NCBI GenBank assembly: GCA_024405855.1
Contig: JAKSNZ010000001.1
Coordinates: 62,001 to 126,000, forward strand
Direction of reading: 5' to 3'
Origin: Paludibacteraceae bacterium
GTDB lineage: Bacteria > Bacteroidota > Bacteroidia > Bacteroidales > Paludibacteraceae
DNA length: 64,000 nucleotides
The notes below the pieces were generated by a model that worked only from the letters and a program-made list of their open reading frames with translations, did not search any database and was not told where the DNA came from. Made by a program: the position numbers and the translations under genes. Of this stretch, positions 8,754 through 18,929 are shown piece after piece (positions within the stretch are counted from its first letter, which is position 1; every line of letters starts with the position of its first letter).

Positions 8754-10538
8754 TTACATTTTTTCAGGTACACTAATGCCTAACAGCCCCATTGCACTCT
8801 TTATTACTTTTGCAACATTGCGTGAAAGTACAAGACGGAAATCCCTCAACGCTTCATTCTCCTCTTTGAGAATTTGGAAGTCATGATAGAATTGGTTGTA
8901 TTGCTTTACAAGGTCATACGTATAGTTTGCAATTTGGCTTGGACTGTATTCAACTCCTGCCTGTTCCACTACAGATGGGAAAGAGGCAAGCGTTTGGACA
9001 AGTCCTGACTCCTTATCGCTGAGTTGCAGGTTCTTGTCAAGCGTTCCAATGTTGATTCCGCTCTCTTCCGCCTTACGCAATACTGACTTTATACGGGCAT
9101 GCGTATATTGAATGAAAGAACCTGTGTTACCGTTGAAATCAATAGATTCCTTAGGGTTGAACACCATATTCTTTCTTGGGTCAACTTTTAGTAGGAAATA
9201 CTTTAAGGCACCCATACCTATCATTTCACAAGTGTCGGCAACCTCTTTCTCTGAAAGACCGTCAAGTTTTCCAAGTTCCTTTGAAATTTGTGTTGCAGTG
9301 TTGACCATCTCGTCCATAAGGTCATCAGAATCAACTACAGTACCTTCACGGCTCTTCATCTTGCCTTCAGGCAGTTCAACCATTCCGTATGAGAAGTGAA
9401 CCAAATCCTTGCCGAATGAGAAACCTAACTTATCAAGTAGCAGTGAAAGCACTTGGAAATGATAGTTTTGCTCATTGCCTACAACATAAATCATTTTGTC
9501 AATGTTATAGTCTGAAAATCTGAGGGTTGCAGTGCCTATATCTTGTGTCATGTACACCGATGTGCCGTCAGAACGCAACAGCAGTTTTTCATCTAATCCG
9601 TCTTTTGTAAGGTCTGCCCACACAGAACCGTCAGCACGGCGGTAGAATATTCCCTTTTCAAGACCTTCCTCAACTTTTTTCTTGCCTACAAGATAAGTAT
9701 CTGATTCGTAATAAATTTTATCAAAACCAACCCCCATACGCCTGTAAGTCTCATCAAAACCGGCATATACCCAAGTGTTCATCTTTTGCCATAAGGCACG
9801 TACTTCAGCATCGCCGGCTTCCCATTTACGGAGCATCTCTTGAGCTTCCTTTATGATAGGGGCATTGGCTTTTGCATCGTCCTCACTCATGCCACCGTCC
9901 ATAAGTTCCTTGATTTGAGCCTTATAGTCTTTGTCAAAGGCAACATAATAATCACCTACAAGATGGTCTCCCTTGATTCCTGTTGATTCAGGGGTGGCTC
10001 CGTTGCCATGCTTCAGCCAAGCAAGCATTGACTTGCAGATATGTATGCCACGGTCATTAACTATATTGGTCTTTACAACCTTATAGCCGTTTGCCTCCAA
10101 TATTTTTGAAAGGCTGTAACCCAAAAGATTGTTACGCAAATGACCAAGGTGAAGCGGTTTGTTTGTGTTAGGGGAGGAGTACTCCACCATATAGAGCGGA
10201 GAGTTGTCTGTAACAGGCTTGAATCCAAAATTGTTTGTGGAATCTATCTGTAATAGTGTGTCAACCCAACAAGTCTGATTTAACGACAAATTTAAGAAGC
10301 CTTTAATTACATTATAATCAGATACTTCTGCACAATTTTGCTTGAGATATGAACCTATTGCCTCTGCCGTATCTTCAGGTTTTTGATGTGAAATCTTAAG
10401 AAGAGGGAACACAACAAGCGTCAAATCACCTTCAAACTCCTTTTTTGTTTTGCTTAAAGATAATTCAGTTGCCTTAACGTCAGCATTATACAGACTTTTG
10501 ACCGCTGCAATGACTGCCTCTAATATTTTTTCTTCCAT
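8754..10538 (-). CDS. argS: arginyl-tRNA synthetase
   Basis: 594 aa class I aminoacyl-tRNA synthetase charging tRNA-Arg. The N-terminal ArgRS tRNA-binding domain is followed by the HIGH-type signature NTNKPLHLGHLRNN (about 124-137), the ArgRS-specific GDH...VGDYYV segment (about 190-200), a KMSKS-equivalent GKMKSREGTVV (about 388-398) and the alpha-helical anticodon-binding (DALR) domain ending in LLGISVPEKM. Length is normal. It lies 8 nt downstream of the HU gene. Confidence 0.97.
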   Translation of the reverse strand: MEEKILEAVIAAVKSLYNADVKATELSLSKTKKEFEGDLTLVVFPLLKISHQKPEDTAEAIGSYLKQNCAEVSDYNVIKGFLNLSLNQTCWVDTLLQIDSTNNFGFKPVTDNSPLYMVEYSSPNTNKPLHLGHLRNNLLGYSLSKILEANGYKVVKTNIVNDRGIHICKSMLAWLKHGNGATPESTGIKGDHLVGDYYVAFDKDYKAQIKELMDGGMSEDDAKANAPIIKEAQEMLRKWEAGDAEVRALWQKMNTWVYAGFDETYRRMGVGFDKIYYESDTYLVGKKKVEEGLEKGIFYRRADGSVWADLTKDGLDEKLLLRSDGTSVYMTQDIGTATLRFSDYNIDKMIYVVGNEQNYHFQVLSLLLDKLGFSFGKDLVHFSYGMVELPEGKMKSREGTVVDSDDLMDEMVNTATQISKELGKLDGLSEKEVADTCEMIGMGALKYFLLKVDPRKNMVFNPKESIDFNGNTGSFIQYTHARIKSVLRKAEESGINIGTLDKNLQLSDKESGLVQTLASFPSVVEQAGVEYSPSQIANYTYDLVKQYNQFYHDFQILKEENEALRDFRLVLSRNVAKVIKSAMGLLGISVPEKM

Positions 10539-10546
10539 ATTAGAAT

Positions 10547-10825
10547 TTATTTGACTTTGTCTGCAAGTTCAGCACCTGCTTTGAACTTTACCACTCTTTT
10601 TGCTTCAATGTTCATCTTGTTTTGAGTTGCAGGGTTTACACCCACTCTTGCCTTACGGTTAACGGTTTGGAATGAACCAAATCCCACAATGGAGATTTTT
10701 TCACCTTTCTTTAACTGATAGGCAACAACTTTTATAAATGCGTCAAGTGCCTTTTTTGCATCAACTTTTGATAATCCTGAATTGGCGGCTATAGCGCCTG
10801 TTAAATCTGTCTTGTTCATCTTCAA
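10547..10825 (-). CDS. HU-family DNA-binding protein
   Basis: 92 aa. The N-terminal helices contain KTDLTGAIAANSGLSKVDAK, and the beta-arm region has VGFGSFQTVNRKARVGVNPAT, the canonical HU/IHF signature, with a Pro at the arm tip. It binds and bends DNA. It sits between ctpA and argS, 5 and 8 nt away, so it is probably cotranscribed. M1 or M3 could be the start. Confidence 0.95.
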   Translation of the reverse strand: MKMNKTDLTGAIAANSGLSKVDAKKALDAFIKVVAYQLKKGEKISIVGFGSFQTVNRKARVGVNPATQNKMNIEAKRVVKFKAGAELADKVK

Positions 10826-10830
10826 AATTA

Positions 10831-12453
10831 TTATTTCATTACTTCCAATGCTTTCTTAATGGTTTCATCGGTTTGGTTATAGATAGGGTAGAAACCGTTA
10901 TCCCCTAATATGGTACGGGCTATGTATGCCTGTATCAGATTTTCAATTGGTTTGCGGCAAGCCTCAAAATCATCTTGCTTATACTCAACTTTCTTTTCAG
11001 CAAGGTATTTTTGGAACTCAGACATATAATTTGAGGCGGCAATGTGCTTCTGCATCGCCTTCCAATCCTTTATCTTACTGAGAGAGGCACGGTTACGGTC
11101 AGCATATTGGAATGAGAATCCGTAAAGGTGTGTTCCAAGTGACAAATCCTTGTAAAGTTGGTTGTATACCGTTGTGTCTTGTGCCACAAAATAGTCAGGC
11201 ATAATACCTCCGCCACCATATACAACCCTGCCAAGACGAGTGTGGAACTCAAGAGAATCAGCCAAGGTAATGCTGTCAGATGCAAAGAACTCTCCACGGT
11301 CATAACGCTCAACAATATCCTTTTCATAGTCATCAATCTTACCCTGCTTGTAAGGCTTTTGAATGCACCTGCCTGAAGGAGTATGGTATCGGGCGGTGGT
11401 AAGCCTTATTTCAGAACCGTCAGTAAGCGGAATCTGCTGTTGTACAAGACCTTTGCCAAATGAACGTCTGCCCACAATGATACCCTTGTCCAAATCTTGT
11501 ATGGCACCTGAGAATATTTCACTTGCCGATGCTGAAAACTCATTAATCAGCACACATACATTATAACCTTTGAACCTTCCTGTTCCGTCAGCAAAAACAT
11601 CTTGTCTTGGGTAGTGCAGACCCTCTGTATAGACTATCAGGTCTCCACGGTCAAGAAATTCATTAACCATTTGAATTACAGCGGAAAGATAGCCGCCACC
11701 ATTATATCTAAGGTCAATGATAAACTCCTTGGCACCCTGTTTTTTCATATCGGTGAGTCCTGTCAGAAACTCATTGTAGGTATTTGCACCAAAACGGCTG
11801 ATTTTCATATAGCCTATGGTTGGAGTAAGCATATAGTATATGTCAATGCTATTGACAGGAATGTCATCTCTTTTAATGGCAAAAGACAAAGGCTTGGCAA
11901 CTCCGGCACGCCTTACCTTAATGTTTACAACAGTACCTTTCTTGCCTCTTAAAGTCTTGAGAACCTTATTGTTGGTCATTTCAGAGCCGGTAAACACAGA
12001 GTCCTCAACCTCAATAATTCTGTCGCCGGGGCGAATGCCCAATTTCTCTGACGGTCCGCCTGCAATTACATCAACCACCATAACGGTGTCATTTTGAATG
12101 TTGAACTGTACCCCAATGCCTGAAAAAGAGCCTTCAAGGTCTTCATGTGACTCCTCAACCTCCGATGCTGGTATATAGGCGGAGTGGGGGTCAAGATTGT
12201 GCATTATGTCAGGCAGAATGTCGTCAGTAAGGTTGTTGATGTCAATGGTGTCAACATACGCCTGGTCAAGAAGTGTAAGTATAGCATTTATCTTTCCAAA
12301 GGAATTGCCTGTGCCACTGTATCTTGAGTAGTCATAATTTTCATCAGACACAACCTGTATCGTAGCCGTATTCTTGCCTATTGCAATTCCTATCAATAGG
12401 GCAATTGTTACAAATGCGGCAACTATTATGGGTATTATAACCTTGTTTTTCAT
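10831..12453 (-). CDS. C-terminal processing peptidase, S41 family (PDZ domain)
   Basis: 540 aa periplasmic protease. It has an N-terminal signal anchor (about 4-27), then a PDZ domain (GIGVQFN ... GGPSEKLGIRPGDRIIEVED, about 95-180) and an S41 catalytic core with INEFSASASEIFSGAIQD carrying the nucleophile Ser (about 305-322) and RRSFGKGLVQQQ carrying the catalytic Lys (about 330-341). It trims C-termini of envelope proteins. Its start overlaps the deaminase stop by 4 nt. The C-terminal ~150 residues are a helical extension seen in Bacteroidetes homologues. Confidence 0.93.
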   Translation of the reverse strand: MKNKVIIPIIVAAFVTIALLIGIAIGKNTATIQVVSDENYDYSRYSGTGNSFGKINAILTLLDQAYVDTIDINNLTDDILPDIMHNLDPHSAYIPASEVEESHEDLEGSFSGIGVQFNIQNDTVMVVDVIAGGPSEKLGIRPGDRIIEVEDSVFTGSEMTNNKVLKTLRGKKGTVVNIKVRRAGVAKPLSFAIKRDDIPVNSIDIYYMLTPTIGYMKISRFGANTYNEFLTGLTDMKKQGAKEFIIDLRYNGGGYLSAVIQMVNEFLDRGDLIVYTEGLHYPRQDVFADGTGRFKGYNVCVLINEFSASASEIFSGAIQDLDKGIIVGRRSFGKGLVQQQIPLTDGSEIRLTTARYHTPSGRCIQKPYKQGKIDDYEKDIVERYDRGEFFASDSITLADSLEFHTRLGRVVYGGGGIMPDYFVAQDTTVYNQLYKDLSLGTHLYGFSFQYADRNRASLSKIKDWKAMQKHIAASNYMSEFQKYLAEKKVEYKQDDFEACRKPIENLIQAYIARTILGDNGFYPIYNQTDETIKKALEVMK

Positions 12454-12884
12454 AATTCACTATTCACTAAACATTGAACCACTTCCACGCCTGCACGCTT
12501 TAGCAATTCTAACCCATCAGGAGTGTGATAAGACTGAGCATATACAACACGCTTGATGCCTGATTGTATTATAAGTTTTGCACACTCAATGCACGGCGAT
12601 GTGGTTACATACATGGTGGCACCTTCACTGCTATTGTTTGAACGGGCAACTTTTGTTATTGCATTTGCCTCTGCATGAAGTACATACGGTTTTGTGTGAT
12701 TGGTGTCGTCCTCACAGATGTTCTCAAATCCGCAAGGTGTGCCGTTAAAACCGTCTGATATTATCATCTTGTCCTTAACAAGCAATGCACCCACCTGACG
12801 GCGTTTGCAATATGAATTTTCAGCCCATATCTGAGCCATCTGCATATATCTTCTATCTAACTGTTCCTGCTTCTCCTTTCTCAT
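12450..12884 (-). CDS. dCMP/cytidine deaminase family protein (ComEB-like)
   Basis: 144 aa zinc deaminase. HAEANAI (about 69-75) contributes the Zn-binding His and catalytic Glu, and TTSPCIECAKLI (about 95-106) the two Cys ligands. GFNGTPCGFE and YCKRRQVGALLV match the dCMP deaminase family, which makes dUMP for thymidylate synthesis. The start codon follows a purine-rich AAAGGAGAAAGGAG spacer, an unusually strong Shine-Dalgarno-like stretch for this lineage. Confidence 0.92.
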   Translation of the reverse strand: MRKEKQEQLDRRYMQMAQIWAENSYCKRRQVGALLVKDKMIISDGFNGTPCGFENICEDDTNHTKPYVLHAEANAITKVARSNNSSEGATMYVTTSPCIECAKLIIQSGIKRVVYAQSYHTPDGLELLKRAGVEVVQCLVNSEL

Positions 12885-12898
12885 TTCTCCTTTCTCCT

Positions 12899-13858
12899 TT
12901 AAAATAATAGTGTCACATATAGCGTATACGCTAAAAACATTACCGCTCCCGGTATTCTGCCAAGTGTACTGTAGCGGGTATCGGGGTAGGATTTTTTAAG
13001 AACAACCCTTTTGAAAGGGAATATTGCAATGAGGAGGAATAGGACAAAACCTATCATCCACCAAAGGTCAAATTTGAACACATCAAAATTATAATTGCTT
13101 ATAGGACAGATGGTTGCCGATGTGCCAAGAACAAACAGAATATTGAATATGTTTGAACCCACAATGTTGCCAATGGCTATGTCCGCCTGCTTTTTTGCCG
13201 CCGCTATAATTGATGTTACAAGTTCAGGTATGCTGGTTCCAAATGCCACTATTGTTACAGCAATAACCCTTTCTGATATGCCCCATGACTTTGCCAAGGC
13301 ACTTGCCCCCATAATAAGCAGGTCAGAGCCTATGGTAAGAGCAATTACTGCACCCAAAGTAATGGCAATTGCAACCCAAAGTTTGTATTTTGGCTCTGCA
13401 ACAGTCTCTTTTTCAGGACGTGGCGTTTGTTTTATGCACCATAGGGTGTGGCAGATTATAAGTGCCACAAACATAATTCCTTCAAATCTTGAAACAACAC
13501 CGTCTTTTAGAACAGCAAACAGAAGTATGCTTATTATAAGCAGAAACGGCATATCTCTTGTAAAGGTGGCTTTTTGTACGGCAAGCGGAAGAATCAGTGC
13601 AGTAAAGCCAAGTATCAGACCTATGTTTGCTATGTTTGAACCAATTACATTGCCCAAACTTATTTCAGGATGCCCGCCTATTGCAGATTCCAAACTTACT
13701 ATAAATTCAGGTGCAGATGTGCCGAAAGCCACAATTGTCATACCTACAATCAGTGGTGACACTTTGAATCTGTTGGCTATGTCAACCGCTCCGTCAACAA
13801 GGTAATCGCCACCTAAAAACAGTAGAACAAGACCTGCTATAAGAAATAAATAATCCAT
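12899..13858 (-). CDS. calcium/sodium antiporter (CaCA family, YrbG-like)
   Basis: 319 aa inner-membrane exchanger with ~10 helices and the two inverted alpha repeats of the family: VAFGTSAPEFIVS followed by GNVIGSNIANIGLILG, and VAFGTSIPELVTS followed by GNIVGSNIFNILFVLG. These provide the ion-coordinating Glu/Asn residues. I start at ATG 13858 (MDYLFLIAG) because the first helix begins there; the longer frame from 13927 would run through the apbE promoter. It is first in the long minus-strand run. Confidence 0.93.
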   Translation of the reverse strand: MDYLFLIAGLVLLFLGGDYLVDGAVDIANRFKVSPLIVGMTIVAFGTSAPEFIVSLESAIGGHPEISLGNVIGSNIANIGLILGFTALILPLAVQKATFTRDMPFLLIISILLFAVLKDGVVSRFEGIMFVALIICHTLWCIKQTPRPEKETVAEPKYKLWVAIAITLGAVIALTIGSDLLIMGASALAKSWGISERVIAVTIVAFGTSIPELVTSIIAAAKKQADIAIGNIVGSNIFNILFVLGTSATICPISNYNFDVFKFDLWWMIGFVLFLLIAIFPFKRVVLKKSYPDTRYSTLGRIPGAVMFLAYTLYVTLLF

Positions 13859-13906
13859 AAAAACAAATGGTATCCCAAATAAAGCGTAAAGGTAAAAATT
13901 TTTCAT

Positions 13907-13914
13907 TAAATTTG
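13907..13914 (+). promoter_or_regulatory. -7 box of apbE (TAAATTTG)
   Basis: TAAATTTG is an exact match to the Bacteroidota -7 consensus, 21 bp before the apbE ATG. I see no clear -33 TTTG at the expected spacing. Confidence 0.55.
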
Positions 13915-13935
13915 CACACTCTAACACATAGAATT

Positions 13936-14919
13936 ATGAAAAGAATTGCAGTATTTTTATTAAGTGTAATGGTTTTGACATCGTGTTATAACAAAAAAAC
14001 ATTACAGAGTAACATTGGAAAGGTGTTTGGAACCTATTATTCATTTGTATATTATGCAGAGGAAAATTATCAGTCAGACATTGATTCCCTTTTCAATTTA
14101 ATAAACGGCAGTCTCTCTCCATTCAATGAAAATTCAGTTATTTCACGTATCAACGCTTCTGAAAATGGCGGTGAGGTGGACGATATGTTTGTAAATGTAT
14201 TCACCGATGCTGAGTATGTAAGTCAGTCAACTAACGGTCTTTTTGACATTACTATAGCTCCGCTTGTAAATTTCTGGGGCTTTGGATTTGACCCTAAGGA
14301 TACCGCATCATATAAGACACAGGAAGAAATTGACAGTATCAGAACATTTGTGGGGTATGCAAGAGTTCATCTTGAGGGTAACACTATAACAAAAGATGAC
14401 CCGCGTACACAACTTGACGCAAGTGCCATTGCAAAGGGTTATGCCTGTGATGTCATTGCTGACTTTATGGTATCAAAAGGTGTTGACCGCTATATGCTTG
14501 ACATAGGAGGGGAAATTATGGCAAGAGGAAAGAACCCTGACGGCGAGTGGTGGAAGATAGGTGTTGTAAAGCCTGTTGATGACGCATCGCAGACTAAAAA
14601 TGATATAGAGTTCTCAATACCTTTGAAGAATCAGGCTATTGCCACATCAGGTAATTATCGTCAGTTCTACATAACTAAAGAGAGAAAGGTGTCTCATACT
14701 ATAAATCCTATAACAGGTTATCCTGCAAATAGTTATGTACTTAGTGCAAGTGTAATTACATCAAGATGCACCATTGCTGACGCATACGCCACATCATTTA
14801 TTGTAGCGGGCGATACAACCTTGATTAAGAACATAATAAAAGCCTCAAAGTATGACCTTGAGGCTTACATTATTGTAGATGAGAATGGTGAGCATAAAAC
14901 CCGCCACTACACTCGTTAA
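13936..14919 (+). CDS. apbE: FAD:protein FMN transferase lipoprotein
   Basis: 327 aa. [19 protein letters not shown] is a lipoprotein signal with the lipobox ending at Cys18. The ApbE core includes [17 protein letters not shown] (about 97-113), [30 protein letters not shown] (about 190-200) and the C-terminal [18 protein letters not shown] with metal-binding Asp/Thr. It covalently attaches FMN to Thr of Rnf/Nqr subunits in the periplasm. The ATG at 13936 is chosen because upstream in-frame codons precede the -7 box. The 3' end overlaps convergent rho by 4 nt. Confidence 0.95.
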   Translation: MKRIAVFLLSVMVLTSCYNKKTLQSNIGKVFGTYYSFVYYAEENYQSDIDSLFNLINGSLSPFNENSVISRINASENGGEVDDMFVNVFTDAEYVSQSTNGLFDITIAPLVNFWGFGFDPKDTASYKTQEEIDSIRTFVGYARVHLEGNTITKDDPRTQLDASAIAKGYACDVIADFMVSKGVDRYMLDIGGEIMARGKNPDGEWWKIGVVKPVDDASQTKNDIEFSIPLKNQAIATSGNYRQFYITKERKVSHTINPITGYPANSYVLSASVITSRCTIADAYATSFIVAGDTTLIKNIIKASKYDLEAYIIVDENGEHKTRHYTR

Positions 14920-16424
14920 CCGTTAATTGAGGCTAAAAACTCTGCGTTGTCTTTTGTAAGGGCAATCTTATCCTTTAGGAACTCCATTGCTTCAACTGAT
15001 GTTCTGTCAGCAAGGAATCGGCGTACAACCCACATACGGCTAAGTGTGTCAGCGTCAAGAAGAAGGTCATCTCTACGTGTGCCTGATGCCATAATGTCAA
15101 TAGCCGGGAATATACGGCGGTTGGATAATTTGCGGTCAAGCTGCAACTCCATGTTACCTGTACCCTTAAACTCCTCAAAAATAACGTCATCCATCTTTGA
15201 ACCTGTTTCTGTAAGGGCGGTTGCAATTATTGTAAGACTGCCTCCGTTCTCAATGTTACGGGCGGCTCCAAAGAATTGTTTTGGCTTGTGCAGTGCATTT
15301 GAATCAACACCACCTGAAAGTATCTTGCCTGATGCTGGTGCTGTGGTGTTGTAGGCTCTTGCCAAACGGGTTATTGAATCAAGCAGAATTACAACATCGT
15401 GTCCGCACTCAACAAGTCTTTTTGCCTTTTCATGAACCATACTTGCCACTTTAACATGCTTTTCAGCAGGCTCATCAAAAGTGGAGCTTATGACTTCAGC
15501 CCTTACGCTGCGTGCCATATCGGTAACCTCTTCAGGACGCTCGTCAATAAGAAGTATTATCATGTACACCTCAGGGTGATTCTCCAAAATACAGTTTGCT
15601 ATCTCTTTAAGCAGCACTGTCTTACCTGTTTTTGGCTGGGCAACAATAAGACCACGCTGACCTTTGCCTATAGGGCTGAACAGGTCCATGATTCTGGTGG
15701 ACATTGATGTGTTGGGACCTCCGTTTAAGGTGAACTTTTCATCAGGGAAGAGTGGGGTAAGGTGCTCAAAAGGAACACGGTCTCTCACTTTTTCAGGCTC
15801 ACATCCGTTTATCTTGTTAACCCTTACAAGGGCAAAGTATTTTTCTGTCTCCTTTGGCGGACGGATAGGTCCTTCAATTGTATCGCCAACCTGCAATCCA
15901 AACAGTTTGATTTGAGATTGTGAAACGTAAACATCGTCAGGGGATTGAAAATAGTTGTATTCAGGTGAGCGTAGGAATCCGTAACCGTCATTTGTTATTT
16001 CAAGCACTCCGGAACCGACAAGCAGGTCTCCAAACTCATACGGACGTTCAGTCTCTTTTTGCTGAGGCTTATCTTCTGATTTTGTTTCTGACTGGGTCTC
16101 TGTTGTTTCTTGTGGAGTCTTTTCAGTTTTTGCAACTTTTTTTCTTCCTTTTGGTTTCTTAGGCTCTTCAGGAACGTAAGGCTCTGCCTGTGCAATCATT
16201 TCAGGGGTTATCTCCTCTGACTGTTTTTGCAATACTATGGTTTGTGTTTTTGGTTTTGATGATGACCCTACAAATGTAAACGGGTCTTTGGGTTCTGAAG
16301 GTTGCTCTGACGCACCTGAATATGATGTGGTGGTGCCGTCAGTGTTTGCTACATAAACTTTTTCATCAGGGGATACAACATGCTTGATACGTGCACGTTT
16401 GTGTTTAATCTCTTCTTCTGCCAT
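14916..16424 (-). CDS. rho: transcription termination factor Rho
   Basis: 502 aa hexameric RNA helicase. The N-terminal ~150 residues are charged and low-complexity (Lys/Glu/Pro rich). Then come the cold-shock-like RNA-binding domain ([27 protein letters not shown]), Walker A QPKTGKT, Walker [15 protein letters not shown], and the Q/R-loop region [21 protein letters not shown]. The start is ATG 16424 ([10 protein letters not shown]); the extension to 16496 crosses the promoter. An N-terminal insertion is common in Bacteroidota Rho. Confidence 0.97.
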   Translation of the reverse strand: MAEEEIKHKRARIKHVVSPDEKVYVANTDGTTTSYSGASEQPSEPKDPFTFVGSSSKPKTQTIVLQKQSEEITPEMIAQAEPYVPEEPKKPKGRKKVAKTEKTPQETTETQSETKSEDKPQQKETERPYEFGDLLVGSGVLEITNDGYGFLRSPEYNYFQSPDDVYVSQSQIKLFGLQVGDTIEGPIRPPKETEKYFALVRVNKINGCEPEKVRDRVPFEHLTPLFPDEKFTLNGGPNTSMSTRIMDLFSPIGKGQRGLIVAQPKTGKTVLLKEIANCILENHPEVYMIILLIDERPEEVTDMARSVRAEVISSTFDEPAEKHVKVASMVHEKAKRLVECGHDVVILLDSITRLARAYNTTAPASGKILSGGVDSNALHKPKQFFGAARNIENGGSLTIIATALTETGSKMDDVIFEEFKGTGNMELQLDRKLSNRRIFPAIDIMASGTRRDDLLLDADTLSRMWVVRRFLADRTSVEAMEFLKDKIALTKDNAEFLASING

Positions 16425-16493
16425 ATAAAAATTAAAGGATTTTGTTTCAATAAGACGGGAGTGGTGTGATGTTCCCGCTTTAATTTGACACTG

Positions 16494-16501
16494 CAAAATT
16501 A
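16494..16501 (-). promoter_or_regulatory. -7 box of rho (TAATTTTG on minus strand)
   Basis: CAAAATTA on the plus strand reads TAATTTTG on the minus strand, about 70 bp upstream of the rho ATG. It is an exact -7 consensus and diverges from the methyltransferase promoter at 16544. Confidence 0.5.
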
Positions 16502-16543
16502 ATGAAAATTTTAATAATGTGCAATAAATGGTGTAAAATTTTG

Positions 16544-16551
16544 TATTTTTG
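16544..16551 (+). promoter_or_regulatory. -7 box of the RsmI-like gene (TATTTTTG)
   Basis: TATTTTTG matches TAnnTTTG, 7 bp before the ATG at 16559. The very short distance implies a leader of only a few bases or leaderless translation. Confidence 0.5.
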
Positions 16552-16558
16552 CATCGCT

Positions 16559-17260
16559 ATGGCAACATTATTCCTTATACCAAACACACTTGGTGAGTGC
16601 AGACTTGACAATGTAATGCCTGCCGGTAATGCTGATGTAATCCGCTCAGTAAAGCATTTCATAGTGGAGGACGTGCGTACCGCAAGGCGTTTTCTTAAGT
16701 TGGTTGATAGGTCAATAGATATTGATAGCCTCACTTTTTATGAGTTGAATCAGCACACCGATGCCAACTCTGTAGCCTCTTATTTGGAGCCTATGGAGGG
16801 CGGATTTGATATGGGGGTTATTTCTGAGGCAGGTTGCCCTGCTGTGGCAGACCCTGGGGCAGATGTGGTGGCAATAGCACAAAAGCGTGGGTATAAGGTG
16901 GTTCCGCTTGTAGGACCGTCATCAATATTGCTCTCTGTTATGGCATCGGGGTTCAACGGACAAAGTTTTGCATTTTTAGGATATTTGCCCATAGATACGG
17001 CAGAACGTCAGAAAGCGGTCAAGAAGATGGAAAGCCGCATATACTCTGAAAATCAGACACAGATTTTTATTGAGACTCCTTATAGAAACGCTAAATTAGT
17101 GGAGCAGTTGCTCAGTTGGTGTCAGCCCTCAACCAAACTGTGCATAGCCTACGGCATTACCACTCCCAATGAGAGCATACACACCCACACTATTGCAGAG
17201 TGGCGTAAGTGCGTACCGCAACTTGAAAAAGTTCCGTGCATTTTTCTGCTGTACAAATAG
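16559..17260 (+). CDS. SAM-dependent methyltransferase, RsmI/YraL-like (tetrapyrrole methylase fold)
   Basis: 233 aa. The tetrapyrrole-methylase fold is visible in the N-terminal LFLIPNTLGE strand, EAGCPAVADPGADVVAIA (about 92-109), VPLVGPSSILLSVMASGFNG (about 119-138) and FIETPYRN (about 164-171). The family member RsmI 2'-O-methylates C1402 of 16S rRNA; the Bacteroidota group is somewhat shorter and more divergent. I chose ATG 16559 because upstream residues lie over the promoter. Confidence 0.82.
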   Translation: MATLFLIPNTLGECRLDNVMPAGNADVIRSVKHFIVEDVRTARRFLKLVDRSIDIDSLTFYELNQHTDANSVASYLEPMEGGFDMGVISEAGCPAVADPGADVVAIAQKRGYKVVPLVGPSSILLSVMASGFNGQSFAFLGYLPIDTAERQKAVKKMESRIYSENQTQIFIETPYRNAKLVEQLLSWCQPSTKLCIAYGITTPNESIHTHTIAEWRKCVPQLEKVPCIFLLYK

Positions 17261-17580
17261 GGGCAAGGATCTATTTAGTAGTTAGCCAATTGGAAGCAGC
17301 AACACAGTGAATTTTTTTCCATCTAAACTGCACAAATTAGGAGATTTTTTTATGCATAATTAAGATAGAACTTAACGTGCAATAAGGCTGATTACAAAAT
17401 CTCAAACAAAATTTTGTATCGTTGCATTAATTTGCATGATTGCTAAAAAAATAGTAGTTTTGCACAAGTTCTCTATTGTGTGAATAGTTGCAGTTTTAGC
17501 GAATATGAAAAATATCGTTAGGATACACAGATAGCAACTTTGTACACATTAGAAGACATTGGCGAATCTCTTATTCGTAG
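17261..17580. other. 320-bp AT-rich spacer with a promoter
   Basis: No credible gene is present. It contains a -7 box TAGTTTTG at 17455-17462 (+), a 12-bp palindrome ACAAAATTTTGT near 17407, and a short CGAAT/ATTCG dyad directly before the next ATG. A leader of about 110 nt would result. I see no further feature. Confidence 0.5.
17455..17462 (+). promoter_or_regulatory. -7 box (TAGTTTTG) of the RsmF-like gene
   Basis: Exact TAnnTTTG match ~120 bp before the start at 17581. No convincing -33 TTTG is visible. Confidence 0.45.
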
Positions 17581-18882
17581 ATGGGTAATATTGTAATTTT
17601 GATAATTCCTAACGATTTCATATTACAGATGCAGCAGATTCTGGGTGATGAGTACCCGGAGTTTGAGAGGGCTTTGCGGTTGCCTGCAACTACCTCTGTG
17701 CGTGTGAACAGTAAGGTGGAAGCCTCATGTTTGGAGGTGCTGAAAGATGCTGAACTTGTCCCATATTGTGGTACAGGTTATACATTGCCTAAGAGACCTG
17801 AGTTTACACTTGACCCGATGCTGCATGCCGGTGCATATTATGTGCAGGAGGCTTCAAGTATGTATTTGGAGGCTGTTGTGCGTAAATATGTAAATGGCAG
17901 AGTTACCGCTCTTGACCTATGTGCCGCCCCTGGTGGCAAATCCACCCATTTGGCTGGGCTGCTTACCCCCGATTCTCTGCTTGTAAGCAATGAGATAATG
18001 CCCCAAAGGGCAAATATTCTGTGTGAAAATCTTACTAAATGGGGTAATGTAAACACAATTGTTACCAATAATAAACCCTCAGATTTTGGCAAGGCTGGCT
18101 CAATGTTTGACCTGATAGTTACCGATGTTCCATGCTCAGGTGAGGGTATGTTCCGTAAGGAGCCTAAGGCGGTTGAGGATTGGAGCCTGCAAGCGGTGCA
18201 GATGTGTGCGGAGCGTCAACGCTCAATTCTTGAAGATGTTTGGAATGCCCTTAAAGAGGGCGGCTTGCTCATATACAGCACCTGTACTTTTAATAGTTCA
18301 GAAGATGAGGATAATGTGGAGTGGATTGCATCAGAGTTGGGTGCGGAGATACTTGAACAGAAGCATTTTTATTTCCATAACACTTTAGGGGAGGGGTTCT
18401 ATATTGCCGCTTTAAGAAAAACAACCGTAGGTGGCAAACCTAAGATTAAGCCCGGAAAGTTTGAAAAAGCCCCTGCCGTTTCAGCGTTTATTAAGGGAGC
18501 GGAAAATTTCAAATTTATAAAGGTGGGGGATAGTCTGATAGCAGTTCCGTCAGCCGATGCTGACATTTATGCTTGGTTTGCAACCAATTTCCGCACATTG
18601 AAATGCGGCACAGAGGTGTGTGCGTTTAAGGGTAAGGATGAAATACCTGCCCATGCACTTGCAGTGTCTAAAATAATTGATGCAGATAAGACCGCTTCAG
18701 TAGATGTTGATAAAGCCACTGCTTTGAATTATCTAAGGCGTGAGGCTATTGCAATAAACTGTAATACAAAAGGTTATGTGCTGCTAAAATATAACGGCAC
18801 ACCTATAGGTTGGGTTAAAAACTTAGGAAACAGAGCAAATAACATGTATCCAGAGTATTGGAGAGTCAGAATTAAAAGTTGA
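17581..18882 (+). CDS. 16S rRNA m5C methyltransferase, RsmF/YebU-like (NOL1/NOP2/Sun family)
   Basis: 433 aa. The SAM-binding motif is LDLCAAPGGKSTHLAGLL (about 117-134), motif IV with the product-release Cys is TDVPCSGEGMFRK (about 181-193), and motif VI with the catalytic Cys is IYSTCTFNSSEDE (about 231-243). The C-terminal part is a PUA-like RNA-binding region. It methylates cytosine-5 of 16S rRNA. The first six residues could be untranslated leader: TTG at 17599 would give a start just before IIPNDF, where related proteins usually begin. Confidence 0.9.
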   Translation: MGNIVILIIPNDFILQMQQILGDEYPEFERALRLPATTSVRVNSKVEASCLEVLKDAELVPYCGTGYTLPKRPEFTLDPMLHAGAYYVQEASSMYLEAVVRKYVNGRVTALDLCAAPGGKSTHLAGLLTPDSLLVSNEIMPQRANILCENLTKWGNVNTIVTNNKPSDFGKAGSMFDLIVTDVPCSGEGMFRKEPKAVEDWSLQAVQMCAERQRSILEDVWNALKEGGLLIYSTCTFNSSEDEDNVEWIASELGAEILEQKHFYFHNTLGEGFYIAALRKTTVGGKPKIKPGKFEKAPAVSAFIKGAENFKFIKVGDSLIAVPSADADIYAWFATNFRTLKCGTEVCAFKGKDEIPAHALAVSKIIDADKTASVDVDKATALNYLRREAIAINCNTKGYVLLKYNGTPIGWVKNLGNRANNMYPEYWRVRIKS

Positions 18883-18929
18883 CAATTAATATTAACCGAT
18901 TCACCGATTAACCGAATCACCAATAATAT

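Noticed and set aside
13095..13805. 236-codon plus-strand frame opposite the Ca/Na antiporter
   Set aside because: Antisense shadow of a repetitive hydrophobic gene.
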